From: Rubrivivax sp.
GTDB lineage: Bacteria > Pseudomonadota > Gammaproteobacteria > Burkholderiales > Burkholderiaceae_C
DNA: 64,000 nucleotides
NCBI GenBank assembly: GCA_016707445.1
Contig: JADJHR010000001.1
Coordinates: 310,001-374,000, forward strand
Direction of reading: 5' to 3'
The notes under the pieces were generated by a model. It saw only the letters and a list, made by a program, of their open reading frames with translations. It was not told the DNA's origin and did no database searches. The position numbers and the translations under genes are program-made. This document shows positions 19,696-28,545 of the stretch, piece by piece (position 1 is the first letter of the stretch; every line of letters starts with the position of its first letter).

Positions 19696-20919
19696 TCAAG
19701 CCAGCCGAACCGGCAGCGCGCGCAGACCCCTAAAACGCAGGCGCTGGTCACGCCGCGGCGCGCCGGCGCGCTGAAGCCGCGGGAAACGCGCCAGCAGCGC
19801 TGCGATCGCGATGCGGCCTTCGAGCCGCGCCACGTTCATGCCTGAGCAGGCGTGGGCACCTTGGCCGAACGCCAGGTGATTGTTCGGTTTGCGCGCGATG
19901 TCCAGTCGCTCGGGGTCGGCAAAGACGGTCGGGTCGCGGTTGGCCGCGCCGATGCCCAGCGTGATGAAACAACCGGCCGGCAGCACGCGGTCGCTGATCG
20001 GCACCGGTCCGGTGGCACGCCGGTTGTTCAGCTGCAGCGGGCTTTCGAAGCGCAACAGTTCTTCCACTGCCGTGGGGATCAGGCCGGGCTCTGCCACCAG
20101 CCGCTCGAGCTGGTCGCCGTGCGTCAGCAAGGCGTCGATGCCGTTGCCGATCAGATTGCTGGTGGTCTCGTGGCCGGCGTTGAGCAGGAAGATGCAGTTG
20201 TGCATCAGCTCGCGCTCGCTCAGGCAACCTTCGTCGTCGCCCTGGATCAGCCGCGTCAGTACGTCGGTGTCGGCGTCACCGGGTGACGCCCGCCGGCGTG
20301 CGATCAGATCGCCCAGATACGCCAGAAAGGCAGTCACCGCGACGTTGCCGCGCGCCAGCAGATCGGGGCCGGGTGCAGGCTCCAGCGCCGACAGGATGGC
20401 CAGCGACCAGTCACGCAAGGGGCCGCGCTCGGCATGCGGCACGTCGAGCAGGTTGCCGATCACCTCGACCGGGATCTGCGCCGCGAAGTCCTCGATCAGG
20501 TCGGGCGTCGGCCGCTTGGCCAAGCGGTCGAGCAGGCCGTCGACCAGCGCCACCAGGCCGGGTTCCATGCGCGTGACGATGCGCTGGCTGAGCGCGCCCA
20601 TCAGGATGCGCCGCACGCGCGTGTGCAGCGGCGGGTCGCTGAACACCAGGCTGCTGGTGTGGTGTTCGTATAGCGGGCTGCCCGGCCCCAGCTTGGGCGC
20701 GAACTCGACCTGCTTGTCCGAGCTGACTTGCGGGCTGCGGTACACCGCCAGCACGTCTTGGTGCCGGGTCAGCAGCACGCTGTTGGCGCTTAGCGCGTGC
20801 ACCGGGCTGTGCTGGCGCAGCGCGGCGTACCAGGGGTAGGGGTCGTCGATGAAACCCGGCGGCGGCGCGGCCAGGCTGAAGGCCTGCACCGTGGCGGCGT
20901 CGGGCGCGCCCCTGCTCAT
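19696..20919 (-). CDS. Cytochrome P450
   Basis: 407 residues, a soluble class I bacterial P450. The heme loop FGQGAHACSG is at 351-360 with Cys358 as the thiolate ligand. The I-helix oxygen-activation motif AGHETT is at 248-253. The K-helix ExxR is E287-R290. It hydroxylates or otherwise oxidises an unknown substrate using electrons from a ferredoxin and reductase, neither of which is encoded here. The start was set at the ATG before SRGAPDAAT, giving a 4-bp overlap with the upstream aspartoacylase-family gene. That coupling suggests the two enzymes act on related molecules. Confidence 0.93.
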   Translation of the reverse strand: MSRGAPDAATVQAFSLAAPPPGFIDDPYPWYAALRQHSPVHALSANSVLLTRHQDVLAVYRSPQVSSDKQVEFAPKLGPGSPLYEHHTSSLVFSDPPLHTRVRRILMGALSQRIVTRMEPGLVALVDGLLDRLAKRPTPDLIEDFAAQIPVEVIGNLLDVPHAERGPLRDWSLAILSALEPAPGPDLLARGNVAVTAFLAYLGDLIARRRASPGDADTDVLTRLIQGDDEGCLSERELMHNCIFLLNAGHETTSNLIGNGIDALLTHGDQLERLVAEPGLIPTAVEELLRFESPLQLNNRRATGPVPISDRVLPAGCFITLGIGAANRDPTVFADPERLDIARKPNNHLAFGQGAHACSGMNVARLEGRIAIAALLARFPRLQRAGAPRRDQRLRFRGLRALPVRLA

Positions 20920-21848
20920 GGCAAGGGCCGGGCCAGGTAGACGCCTTCGCGGCCGACGATGGGTGTGCGCGTGGGCATCAGCACGGTGCAATCGGCGCAC
21001 AGGGCGCGGATCTCGTCACCCCCATCGGTGGCGATCAGGTCGCCTTCCGCGAAGGTCTCGAAACCGATCAGCGGCCGTGTGAAGCGGAAGTCGGGCGTCT
21101 TCACCACCCAGGTCTGCAGCAGCTCGAAGCGCAGCTGTGGCGCCGCCGCGGCCGGCCGCGGCGCGATGAGGCCGAAGTGCGCCAGGAAGTCCAGCGTCAC
21201 CTCGACCGCCAGCTCGCCGCTGGCGCGCTTGAAGTGCTGGCCACATTCGGCCACCATCGCCACGCCGTGGTGGCCTAGTGTGCCGTGCAGGCCATGGCGG
21301 ATCAGCGGCGTGCCCGTGCCCTTGCCGGCCGGCATCACCAGGTGCGTGGCTGGCCGGCCGATGGCCAGGGCGGCCGCGCCGTTGCGCTCGAACTGCGGGT
21401 AGACCCAGAACGGCGACACGTCCTGGCTGGTCGAATGCAGGTCTAGGATGTGGTCGGCCGCTGCCACCACCGGGCGCAACTCGCGGGCACGCTGCAGCTC
21501 GGGGCTGTGTTCACTGCCGTCGAGCTGCTCGTCCGACCAGATGCGGTTCAGGTTGTGCACCAGTTGCCGGCTGTCGAAGGGCCGCGTGATGTCGAAGCTC
21601 TCGTAGGCAGCCACGTTGGCGAAGCTGACCGTCAGGGTGCCGATGAGCGGCCGCACGCCCTGGTCCAGCAACTGCGTGGCGGCGACCATGCCGCAGAACT
21701 CATTGCCATGCGTCAGCGCATTGATCAGCACGTGCGGCCCGGGCCGGCCCGATTCGAAGCGGTGCACGTAGGCGACGCCGATGTTGCCCTGTCGGTAAGT
21801 GTCGAGGTTGCGCGGCAGCAGTTCGAAGGCGGGCAGGGCGGTGGTCAT
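20916..21848 (-). CDS. Succinylglutamate desuccinylase/aspartoacylase family protein
   Basis: 310 residues from the ATG before TTALPAFELL. Zinc-binding residues of the M14-like AstE/AspA fold are visible: ALTHGNEFCG gives His47 and Glu50, and LDLHST gives His138. A downstream VAECGQHF segment supplies the catalytic Glu. The family hydrolyses N-acyl amino acids or related amides. The C-terminal beta domain (FETFAEGDLIATDGGDEIRA) is typical. It overlaps the cytochrome P450 by 4 bp, so the pair probably forms one transcript. No arginine-degradation (ast) genes are present, so the substrate is open. Confidence 0.88.
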   Translation of the reverse strand: MTTALPAFELLPRNLDTYRQGNIGVAYVHRFESGRPGPHVLINALTHGNEFCGMVAATQLLDQGVRPLIGTLTVSFANVAAYESFDITRPFDSRQLVHNLNRIWSDEQLDGSEHSPELQRARELRPVVAAADHILDLHSTSQDVSPFWVYPQFERNGAAALAIGRPATHLVMPAGKGTGTPLIRHGLHGTLGHHGVAMVAECGQHFKRASGELAVEVTLDFLAHFGLIAPRPAAAAPQLRFELLQTWVVKTPDFRFTRPLIGFETFAEGDLIATDGGDEIRALCADCTVLMPTRTPIVGREGVYLARPLP

Positions 21849-21963
21849 GGGGTGTCTGGGACGGTGGGTCAATCGAGCTGGATGGGTGATCCAGGCTTTC
21901 GACTTTAGCCCGTCGTCGCTACGATGCGCGGCGTCAGCAATCACAAACCAGAGGAGACGATTC

Positions 21964-22838
21964 ATGAAACTCACGAAGAAGCCGGCGCTGCTGCTCGCGC
22001 CCTTGTTGCTGGTGGCAGCCAGCCTGGCCCAGGCAGCCTGCCTCAGCGACGCCGAGGTGGCCGCGATGTACGACGCCTACAACCAGCGCAAGCCGGCGGC
22101 CAACCCCGAGGGCCTGTCGCTGGCCGACGGCGAGTGCACGCGCGCCAAGTTCAACCGCCTGCTGCAAGCCAGCATGGGCGCGCCGGTGGGCTACAAGGCC
22201 GGGCTGACCAACCCGGCGGTGCAAAAGCGTTTTGACGCCAGTGCGCCGGTGTGGGGCACGCTGTATGGCCCGATGCTGCTGAAGAACGGCGCGGTGGTCG
22301 AAGCGCGCCGCACGGCTTTGGGTCACGGCCGCTGTTCGAGGCCGACCTGCTGGTGCGTGTCAGCAACGTCGCCATCAATCGCGCGGCCAACGTCGACGAT
22401 GTGCTGAAGGCGATCGACCAGGTGATCCCGTTCATCGAATTGCCTGACCTGGTGGTGCAGGTGCCGGCGCCGCCCAAGCTCAACGGTGCCGGCGTCACCG
22501 CGATCAACGTCGGCGCGCGCCTGGGTGTGCTGGGTGAACCGATCGCGGTGGCCGGCCAGGCTGGCATCGGTGACGCGCTGCGCGACATGGTGGCGGTGGT
22601 CAAGGGTGACGGCGTCGAGCTCGACCGCGGCAAGGGCAGCGACGTGCTCGGCCACCCGCTGAACGCCGTGGTCTGGCTGGCCCAGGACATGGCGCGAAAC
22701 GGGCAGGCGATGAAGGTCGGTGACCTCATCAGCCTGGGCTCGTTTTCCAAGCTGATGCCGCCCAAGCCCGGGCTCGCGGTCGAGGTGCAGTACCAGGGCC
22801 TGCCCGGCAACCCGGTGGTCAAGGTCAGCTTCAAGTGA
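21964..22838 (+). CDS. Exported FAH/2-keto-4-pentenoate hydratase-fold protein (frameshifted)
   Basis: Two frames combine to about 291 residues. A signal peptide (MKLTKKPALLLAPLLLVAASLAQA) is followed by a region like the N-domain of MhpD-type hydratases (VGYKAGLTNPAVQKRF). The second frame resumes at FGSRPLFEADLLVRV and carries AINRAANVDDVLKAIDQVIPFIELPDL and GLPGNPVVKVSF. A missing base near 22300-22318 explains the break. The cytosolic enzymes hydrate 2-hydroxypenta-2,4-dienoate, but an exported version with a Sec signal is unusual, and the metal-ligand pattern is partly different. It lies 47 bp before ribE. Function unknown. Confidence 0.82.
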
Positions 22839-22885
22839 CCTGAGCGCACTTCGGCCGGCGCAGCGGCTGCTAAGCTCGCGGCCCC

Positions 22886-23602
22886 ATGTTCACCGGCATC
22901 GTCCAAGGCATTGCGCATGTCGCCCGGGTCAACGACCGCCCGGGCCTGCGCAGCTTCAGGCTGCAGTTTCCGCCCGGTTTTGCCGACGGTCTGGCCATCG
23001 GCGCCAGCGTGGCCGTCGATGGCACCTGCCTGACGGTGACCGCGCTGCAGGGCAGCGATGCGGCCGACTTCGACGTCATGCAGCAAAGCCTGGCGCTGAC
23101 CACGCTGGCGGCCTTGCGCGAAGGCAGTCGCGTCAACGTCGAGCGCGCCGCGCGCGACGGTGCCGAGATCGGTGGTCACCCGCTGTCGGGCCATGTCGAC
23201 GTGATGGCGCAGCTTGCGCAGATGCGGCGGCCCGAGAACAACTGCGTGCTGCGCATCGTGGTGCCGGCACCCTGGATGCGCTATGTGTTCGCCAAGGGCT
23301 ACATCGCGGTCAACGGCGCCAGCCTGACGGTGGCCGAGGCGCAGCGTGAGCGCGACGGCAGCGGCTGGTTCGAGGTCTGGCTGATTCCCGAGACCCTGCG
23401 CATGACGACCTTCGGCGACAAGGCCGAGGGCGACGCGCTCAACCTCGAGATCGAGCGTTCGACCCAGGTCTTCGTCGACACCGTGCGCAGCGCCATCGAC
23501 GAGCGCCTGGGCCCGCTGCTGCCGCTGCTGGAAGGGCTGTTGCAACAGCAGGGCAAGAGCCTGGACGAGCTGGCGGCGCCGACTACACTGCCGCGCACCT
23601 GA
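22886..23602 (+). CDS. ribE: Riboflavin synthase, alpha subunit
   Basis: 238 residues. It begins with the invariant MFTGIVQG and contains two lumazine-binding repeats. The first has VDGTCLTVT and the DVMQQSL segment; the second has GHPLSGHVD and YIAVNGASLTV. It dismutates two 6,7-dimethyl-8-ribityllumazine to riboflavin in the cytosol. It is about 25 residues longer than the E. coli protein, with the extra Leu/Gln-rich tail at the C-terminus. No other rib gene or FMN riboswitch is nearby: the 47-bp leader is too short for one. It may be a second, non-operonic copy. It precedes the TelA cluster by 31 bp. Confidence 0.93.
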   Translation: MFTGIVQGIAHVARVNDRPGLRSFRLQFPPGFADGLAIGASVAVDGTCLTVTALQGSDAADFDVMQQSLALTTLAALREGSRVNVERAARDGAEIGGHPLSGHVDVMAQLAQMRRPENNCVLRIVVPAPWMRYVFAKGYIAVNGASLTVAEAQRERDGSGWFEVWLIPETLRMTTFGDKAEGDALNLEIERSTQVFVDTVRSAIDERLGPLLPLLEGLLQQQGKSLDELAAPTTLPRT

Positions 23603-23633
23603 AGTTGCGCGAAGAAGAACAAGGAGCAGCGGC

Positions 23634-24767
23634 ATGGCGATGTCCACAGCCAGGCGGGCGGTGATCACGGCGGTGCTCGTCGCGGTGTTCGGCGGCGCGC
23701 TGTACTTTGCGCTGCAGGGCCAGCAGCAGGCGCGCATCGGTCAGCAGCAGGCGGCCGATGCGGCCAGCACGGTGGTGCTCAAGGGCCTGATTGCGCTTGA
23801 CGTCGAGACCTACTTCAAGGACGAGCGCGTCGTGCGCGCGCTGGCCGCAAAGAAGCTGCCGGTGTCGGTGCTGCGCGTGGGCAGCCGCGATATGGGCGCC
23901 AAGGTGGTGGCCGGTGCCAACCCCGACTTCTTCTTCCAGTCGGGCGTGGTCGCTGCCAACCAGATCGTCGACGCGGCGCGCAAGGCCAATCTGCCGGCCA
24001 CGCAGATGGCGCCGTTCCACACACCGATGGTCATCGCGTCGTGGGAATCGATTGCCCGGATCCTGGTCACCAACGGCGTGGCCAAGGCGGTGTCGCCCAA
24101 GGTCTACGGCGTGGACATGGGCAAGCTGACCGAACTGATGCTGGCGCGCAAGCGCTGGAAGGACCTGAAAGGCGCGGCCGCCTATGACGTGGGCCGCAGC
24201 GTGCTGGTGTCGACCACCGACCTGCGGCGCAGCAATTCGGGTGCGATGTACCTGGCGCTGACCAGCCAGGCGCTGCAGGGCGACATCGTCACCGACCGCG
24301 CCACCGCGCAGCAGGTGGCGCTGAAGCTGGCCGAGCTGTTCAAGCGCCAGGGCTACCAGGAGAACTACGTCGACGGCAACTTCGACGACTACGTCTCCAT
24401 CGGCATCGGCAAGACGCCGATGGCCTTCATCTACGAGAACCAGCTGGTGCGCTACGCGCTGACCAAGGGCGGCGTGGGCGCCGACATGGTGCTGCTGTAC
24501 CCATTGCCCACGATCGTCAACAAGGTGGTCTTCGTGGCCATGAACGAGCGTGCCAAGCTGCTGGGCGAGGCCCTGGCCAATGACGCCGAGCTGCAGGCGA
24601 TCGCGGTGGAATACGGATTTCGCATCGCCGACACCGACAAGTTCGTGGCCGCGCTCAAGCCCACCGGGCTGGCGGTCGAGCCGCGGCTGACGCAGGTGGT
24701 CGACCCGCCGTCGGCCGAGATCATGGCCGAGATGATCGATACCGTGGCCAAGGAGATGGCGCAATGA
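23634..24767 (+). CDS. Membrane-anchored substrate-binding-like protein of the TelA cluster
   Basis: 377 residues. One N-terminal TM helix (residues about 10-28) has no lipobox or clear cleavage site, so the protein is probably anchored in the inner membrane facing the periplasm. The rest resembles a periplasmic binding-protein fold: VLRVGSRDMGAKVV, PKVYGVDMGKL, then YVSIGIGKTPMAFIYENQLV and LLYPLPTIVNKVVFVA. A clear Shine-Dalgarno (AAGGAG) precedes the ATG. Its stop overlaps the next ATG by 4 bp. No permease or ATPase gene is present, so transport is unlikely; sensing is possible. Confidence 0.72.
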   Translation: MAMSTARRAVITAVLVAVFGGALYFALQGQQQARIGQQQAADAASTVVLKGLIALDVETYFKDERVVRALAAKKLPVSVLRVGSRDMGAKVVAGANPDFFFQSGVVAANQIVDAARKANLPATQMAPFHTPMVIASWESIARILVTNGVAKAVSPKVYGVDMGKLTELMLARKRWKDLKGAAAYDVGRSVLVSTTDLRRSNSGAMYLALTSQALQGDIVTDRATAQQVALKLAELFKRQGYQENYVDGNFDDYVSIGIGKTPMAFIYENQLVRYALTKGGVGADMVLLYPLPTIVNKVVFVAMNERAKLLGEALANDAELQAIAVEYGFRIADTDKFVAALKPTGLAVEPRLTQVVDPPSAEIMAEMIDTVAKEMAQ

Positions 24768-26422
24768 AGCTGACCCGCCGCTGGCTGTTTGCCAGCCTGT
24801 CGATGCTGCTGATGTTGATGGCCTGCAGCAAGAACGACGAGCCGCCCCCGCCACCGCCGCCAGCGCCCGTGGCCGCCGCCGAGTTCACCGTGCTGGCCAC
24901 CAGCGACCTGCGCGACGTGCAGCCCCTGGAGGACATGGCGCTCAAGGCCACCGGCGTGAAGCTCAAGTTCCGCTTTGGCGGCACGATGGAGAGCACCGAG
25001 GCAGTGCTGACCGGGGAGGCCAAGTCCGCAGCCGCCTGGTTCGCCAACGCCAAGTACCTGCTGGCCAGCCCGCAGGGACAGCAGCGTGTGAAGCTGCAGG
25101 AAAAGATCATGCTGTCGCCGATCGCGGTGGGTGTCAGTGAAAGCGACGCGCGCCGCTACGGCTGGGACAAGCCCGATCTGAAGTTGACCTGGAAGGACAT
25201 CGCGCAGGCCGCCAAGACGGGCAAGCTGCGCTATGCGCTGAGCAACCCGGCCACCAGCAACCAGGGTTTCATGGCCTTGATGGGTGTGGTGGCGGCAAGC
25301 GGCGGCAAGGCCGAGGCGCTGTCGGCGGACGACGTCGACCGCGGCGCGATCGCCGATTTCCTCAAGGGCTACAAGATCCCGGGCGACAACTCGACCTATC
25401 TGTCCGAGCAGTTCATCCTGCAGCAGGGGACCAAGGCCAATGCCTTCATCAACTATGAAAGCTGGCTGATGAGCCTGAACACCAGCGGCAAGCTGCGCGA
25501 GAAACTGGTGTTGATCTACCCCTTCGAAGGCGTGAGCAACGCCGACTATCCCTTCATGCTGCTGGACGACAGCCGTCGTGACGACTACCTGAAGCTGGTG
25601 GCCTACCTGAAGGGCGACGCCGCGCAGACCTGGCTGGCGCGGCAGACGCTGCGCCGGCCGATCAAGCCCGAGGTGGCGGCGCGCGTGGAAGACCTGCTGC
25701 CCAAGTCGGGCCTGCAGATCGAGCTGCCGTTCTCGCCCGACCGCGCACTGGCCGACGGCCTGATCGCAGCCTACCTGAACGAGTTCCGCACGCCGATCGC
25801 CAGCACCTTCGTGCTCGACACCAGCGGCAGCATGCAAGGCGGCGGACGGCGCCAGCAACTGGTGCAGGCCATGGGCTACATCGCCGGCGCCGACGCGTCG
25901 CTGACCGGTCGCATCGCCAAACTGACCAACCGCGAGAAGGTCTGGCTGCAGCCTTTTTCCGACGTGCCCTACGGCCTGACAGGGTTCGAGGTGCCGGCGG
26001 GCAATGCCGGCGCCAGGGGCGTGGCCGAGCAGGCTGATTCCGAAGCCAAGCAGAAGGTGCTGGCCGACGTGCGCGACTTTGCCGAGAACCTGCAGATGAA
26101 GGGCGGCACCGCGCTGTATGACGCGGTGTACAAGTCGCTGCAGCACATGCTGGCCGAACGCGCGAGGAACCCGCGCTACCAGTATTCGGTGGTTGCCTTC
26201 ACCGACGGCGAGGTCAACAAGGGCCGCGACTTCGAGCAGTTCAAGCAGGATTACGCGGCGCTGCCCGAAGACGTGCGCGCGATCCCGGTGTTCTGGGTGC
26301 TGTTTGGCGAAGCCAACGAAGCGCAGCTGAAAGAGCTGGCCAAGCTGACCGGCGGGCAGGTGTTCGATGCCCGCAAGCGCAGTCTGTACAGCGTGTTCAA
26401 GGACATCAGGGCCTATCAGTAG
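24764..26422 (+). CDS. Substrate-binding and VWA domain lipoprotein
   Basis: 552 residues. Signal and lipobox LLMLMAC (Cys21) with a following polyproline stretch make it a lipoprotein. Residues about 40-300 form a periplasmic binding-protein-like domain (FRFGGTMESTEA, NPATSNQGFMALMGVVAASGG). Residues about 345-550 are a von Willebrand A domain with an intact MIDAS: DTSGSM at 352-357, GGTALYDAV and FTDGEVN. The fusion of a ligand-binding domain with a metal-dependent adhesion domain fits a sensor or scaffold in the periplasm. It is coupled by ATGA overlap to the previous gene and lies 4 bp before the next. Confidence 0.85.
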   Translation: MKLTRRWLFASLSMLLMLMACSKNDEPPPPPPPAPVAAAEFTVLATSDLRDVQPLEDMALKATGVKLKFRFGGTMESTEAVLTGEAKSAAAWFANAKYLLASPQGQQRVKLQEKIMLSPIAVGVSESDARRYGWDKPDLKLTWKDIAQAAKTGKLRYALSNPATSNQGFMALMGVVAASGGKAEALSADDVDRGAIADFLKGYKIPGDNSTYLSEQFILQQGTKANAFINYESWLMSLNTSGKLREKLVLIYPFEGVSNADYPFMLLDDSRRDDYLKLVAYLKGDAAQTWLARQTLRRPIKPEVAARVEDLLPKSGLQIELPFSPDRALADGLIAAYLNEFRTPIASTFVLDTSGSMQGGGRRQQLVQAMGYIAGADASLTGRIAKLTNREKVWLQPFSDVPYGLTGFEVPAGNAGARGVAEQADSEAKQKVLADVRDFAENLQMKGGTALYDAVYKSLQHMLAERARNPRYQYSVVAFTDGEVNKGRDFEQFKQDYAALPEDVRAIPVFWVLFGEANEAQLKELAKLTGGQVFDARKRSLYSVFKDIRAYQ

Positions 26423-26426
26423 CACG

Positions 26427-27125
26427 ATGTTCGAACGCCTGCTTCGCATCCTGACCTCACCCGCGCACTGGTGCGCGCTGGCATTGGGCGGCGCGGTGCT
26501 GCTGCTCAAGGGCCTGGGCCTGCTGGGCACGGCAGGGCTGGGCGTGGCGCTGCTGGGTTATGCCGCGGGCTGGGTGGTCGGCGGGCTGTGGCTGGGCATT
26601 CCGTCGTGGAATGCGGCCGAATGGGAAGCGCTGGACTTCAAGGACGAAGGCGATGCGCGCGAGGCCATGGAGCGTGCACTCGACGGCGTGCGCCGCCTGA
26701 CCGAATTCAACCCCGAGAACAAGATCCCGGCCAGCCTGCAGGCGCGGGTGCTGGAGCTGTGCAAGGCGCTCGACGAACTGCTGCAGCAGTGGGAGCGCAG
26801 CAAGGGCAACCTGTCGCTGCAGGACAGTTTTCACGCCCGCCACATCGCGATCAGCTACCTGCCCGAAGCGCTGAACACCTATCTGTCGATCCCGGCGCGC
26901 TACGCCACCACGCGGCTGCTGGACAACGGCAAGACCGCGGTCGACACCTTCAAGGAGAGCATCATCGAGCTCGAGGCCAAGGTGGGCCAGCTCGGCGACG
27001 ACCTGGCCGGGCAGGACGCGCATGCCTTCCTGGTGCACAGCAAGTTCCTGAGCCAGAAGTTCACGCCGCAGGGCCTGGACGCCCCGGCACTCAACCTGCC
27101 CCCCGACCCGGAGAAGAAGTCATGA
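26427..27125 (+). CDS. Two-TM protein of the TelA cluster, XpaC-like position
   Basis: 232 residues. Two adjacent hydrophobic segments at about 14-34 and 37-57 form a hairpin. A cytoplasmic helical domain follows (DEGDAREAMERALDGVRRLTEFNPE, LELCKALDELLQQWERSKG, YLPEALNTYLSIPARY, FKESIIELEAKVGQLGDD). The layout and position beside telA are like the XpaC family (5-bromo-4-chloroindolyl phosphate hydrolysis protein), which often accompanies TelA in other bacteria. The assignment rests on context and topology. Its stop overlaps the telA ATG by 4 bp. Confidence 0.65.
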   Translation: MFERLLRILTSPAHWCALALGGAVLLLKGLGLLGTAGLGVALLGYAAGWVVGGLWLGIPSWNAAEWEALDFKDEGDAREAMERALDGVRRLTEFNPENKIPASLQARVLELCKALDELLQQWERSKGNLSLQDSFHARHIAISYLPEALNTYLSIPARYATTRLLDNGKTAVDTFKESIIELEAKVGQLGDDLAGQDAHAFLVHSKFLSQKFTPQGLDAPALNLPPDPEKKS

Positions 27126-28354
27126 GCGACCCCAAGCCCACGGCCACCGCCACCGCAAGCTCGAGCCTGCCGCCGTTCACGCTCGAACCGCCCGAAGTCA
27201 TCACCCCGGTGGCGGTCGAAGCCGCGCGCGAAGCGGTGCCGTTGAAGCCCGAGCTGGCGCAGCAGGTCGACAGCCAGGTGCTGCGCTTCATCGACGCGCT
27301 GGCCAGCGAAGACGTGCATTCCGACGCCTTCAAGCAGCGCCTGGACAGCGCCTTCGCGCTCGGCAAGGAAGAGATCAGCAATGCCTCGTCGCTGATGCAG
27401 GGCCGCTTCATGCAGCGCAATTTCGATGGCATCGAGGACAGCCCGGCCTACAAGGCGATCGGGGCCATCCGCGAGCAGCTCGACGAGCTCAACCCGGGCA
27501 AGGACGGTGACCTGCTGCAGCCGCGCAAGCTGCTCGGGCTGATCCCGTTCGGCAACAAGCTCGAAGCCTATTTCCGCAAATACCAGAGCGCGGCCGAGCA
27601 GCTGAAGACCAGCATGGGCCAGTTGTATGCGGCACGCGACGACATGCAAAAGGACGTGGTCGACATCGAGTCCACGCGCGCCAAGCTGTGGGAAGCGATG
27701 ACCAAGCTGGCCGCGGCGTCACGCTTTGCCACGCAGCTGGACGCCCGGCTCGACGAGAAGGTGAAAGCGCTGGAAGCCAGCGACCCGCAGAAGGCCCAGG
27801 CGCTGCGGCAAGAGGTACTGTTCTACGCGCGCCAGAACCTGACCGACATCCAGACCCAGCAGGCGGTGTGCGTGAACGGCTACCTGGCGCTGGACGTTCT
27901 GAAGAAGACCGGCCGCGAGATGATCAACGGCTGCACGCGCGTGGCCACCACCGGCATGAGCGCGCTGGCTGTGGCGCAGACGGTTGCACGCGCCACCGGC
28001 AACCAGATCCGCGTGATGGAGATGCTGCAGGGCGTCAACGCCACCATCGGCAATCTCATCAGCGAGACCGGCCGTGCGCTGAATCAGCATGTCGACGCGA
28101 CCACGCAGTTCGCCAGCAACCCGATGCTGGGCATCGAGAAGATCAAGGAAATGTTCGACCAGACCTTTCAGGCCATGGACGCGATGGACAGCTTTCGCGC
28201 CAAGGCGATCGACGTGATGGGGCAGAACAACGCGCTGATCCGCGACCAGCTGGCGCGCGCCGACAACTACGTCGACCGCACGCGGCAACATCAGGCGCGC
28301 GAGGCGGCGGGGCAGGTGCTGCTGCCGGGCAGCGAGGGGCCAGTGAAGTTGTGA
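27122..28354 (+). CDS. telA: Toxic anion resistance protein, TelA family
   Basis: 410 residues, mostly long helices of a cytoplasmic TelA protein. Recognisable blocks are LLGLIPFGNKLEAYFRKYQSA, the QTQQAVCVNGYLALDVLKKT segment, MLQGVNATIGNLISETGRAL and FRAKAIDVMGQNNALIRDQL. The family is named for plasmid tellurite resistance, but its molecular role is unclear and it is also tied to envelope stress. It is the last gene of a five-gene run starting with ribE. Two partial copies of its 3' end exist at 44709-44779 and 52718-52780. No terminator hairpin is obvious behind it. Confidence 0.9.
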   Translation: MSDPKPTATATASSSLPPFTLEPPEVITPVAVEAAREAVPLKPELAQQVDSQVLRFIDALASEDVHSDAFKQRLDSAFALGKEEISNASSLMQGRFMQRNFDGIEDSPAYKAIGAIREQLDELNPGKDGDLLQPRKLLGLIPFGNKLEAYFRKYQSAAEQLKTSMGQLYAARDDMQKDVVDIESTRAKLWEAMTKLAAASRFATQLDARLDEKVKALEASDPQKAQALRQEVLFYARQNLTDIQTQQAVCVNGYLALDVLKKTGREMINGCTRVATTGMSALAVAQTVARATGNQIRVMEMLQGVNATIGNLISETGRALNQHVDATTQFASNPMLGIEKIKEMFDQTFQAMDAMDSFRAKAIDVMGQNNALIRDQLARADNYVDRTRQHQAREAAGQVLLPGSEGPVKL

Positions 28355-28545
28355 GGGGGTTTTTGTTTTGAGGGTTGAGGTCAGTGGGGGGGCGTGTTCG
28401 ATCAGTGGCCGCCGGACCTGAGTTTGGGAAGGCTGCAGTGCAGCGCTAGTGTGAGTACGGGAGCGAACCAGTAACCTGACCTTCGATGCATCGGCCCGGC
28501 CGGCCAAGGTCGGCCAGCGTTGGCGCCCGAAGAAAATCAGGCCAC

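Noticed and set aside
22861..22886. FMN riboswitch before ribE
   Set aside because: The gap to the previous gene is only 47 bp and contains no conserved RFN sequence.
23634..24767. Reading the first TelA-cluster gene as an ABC transporter binding protein
   Set aside because: No permease or ATPase gene is nearby, and the N-terminus is a TM anchor without lipobox or cleavage site.
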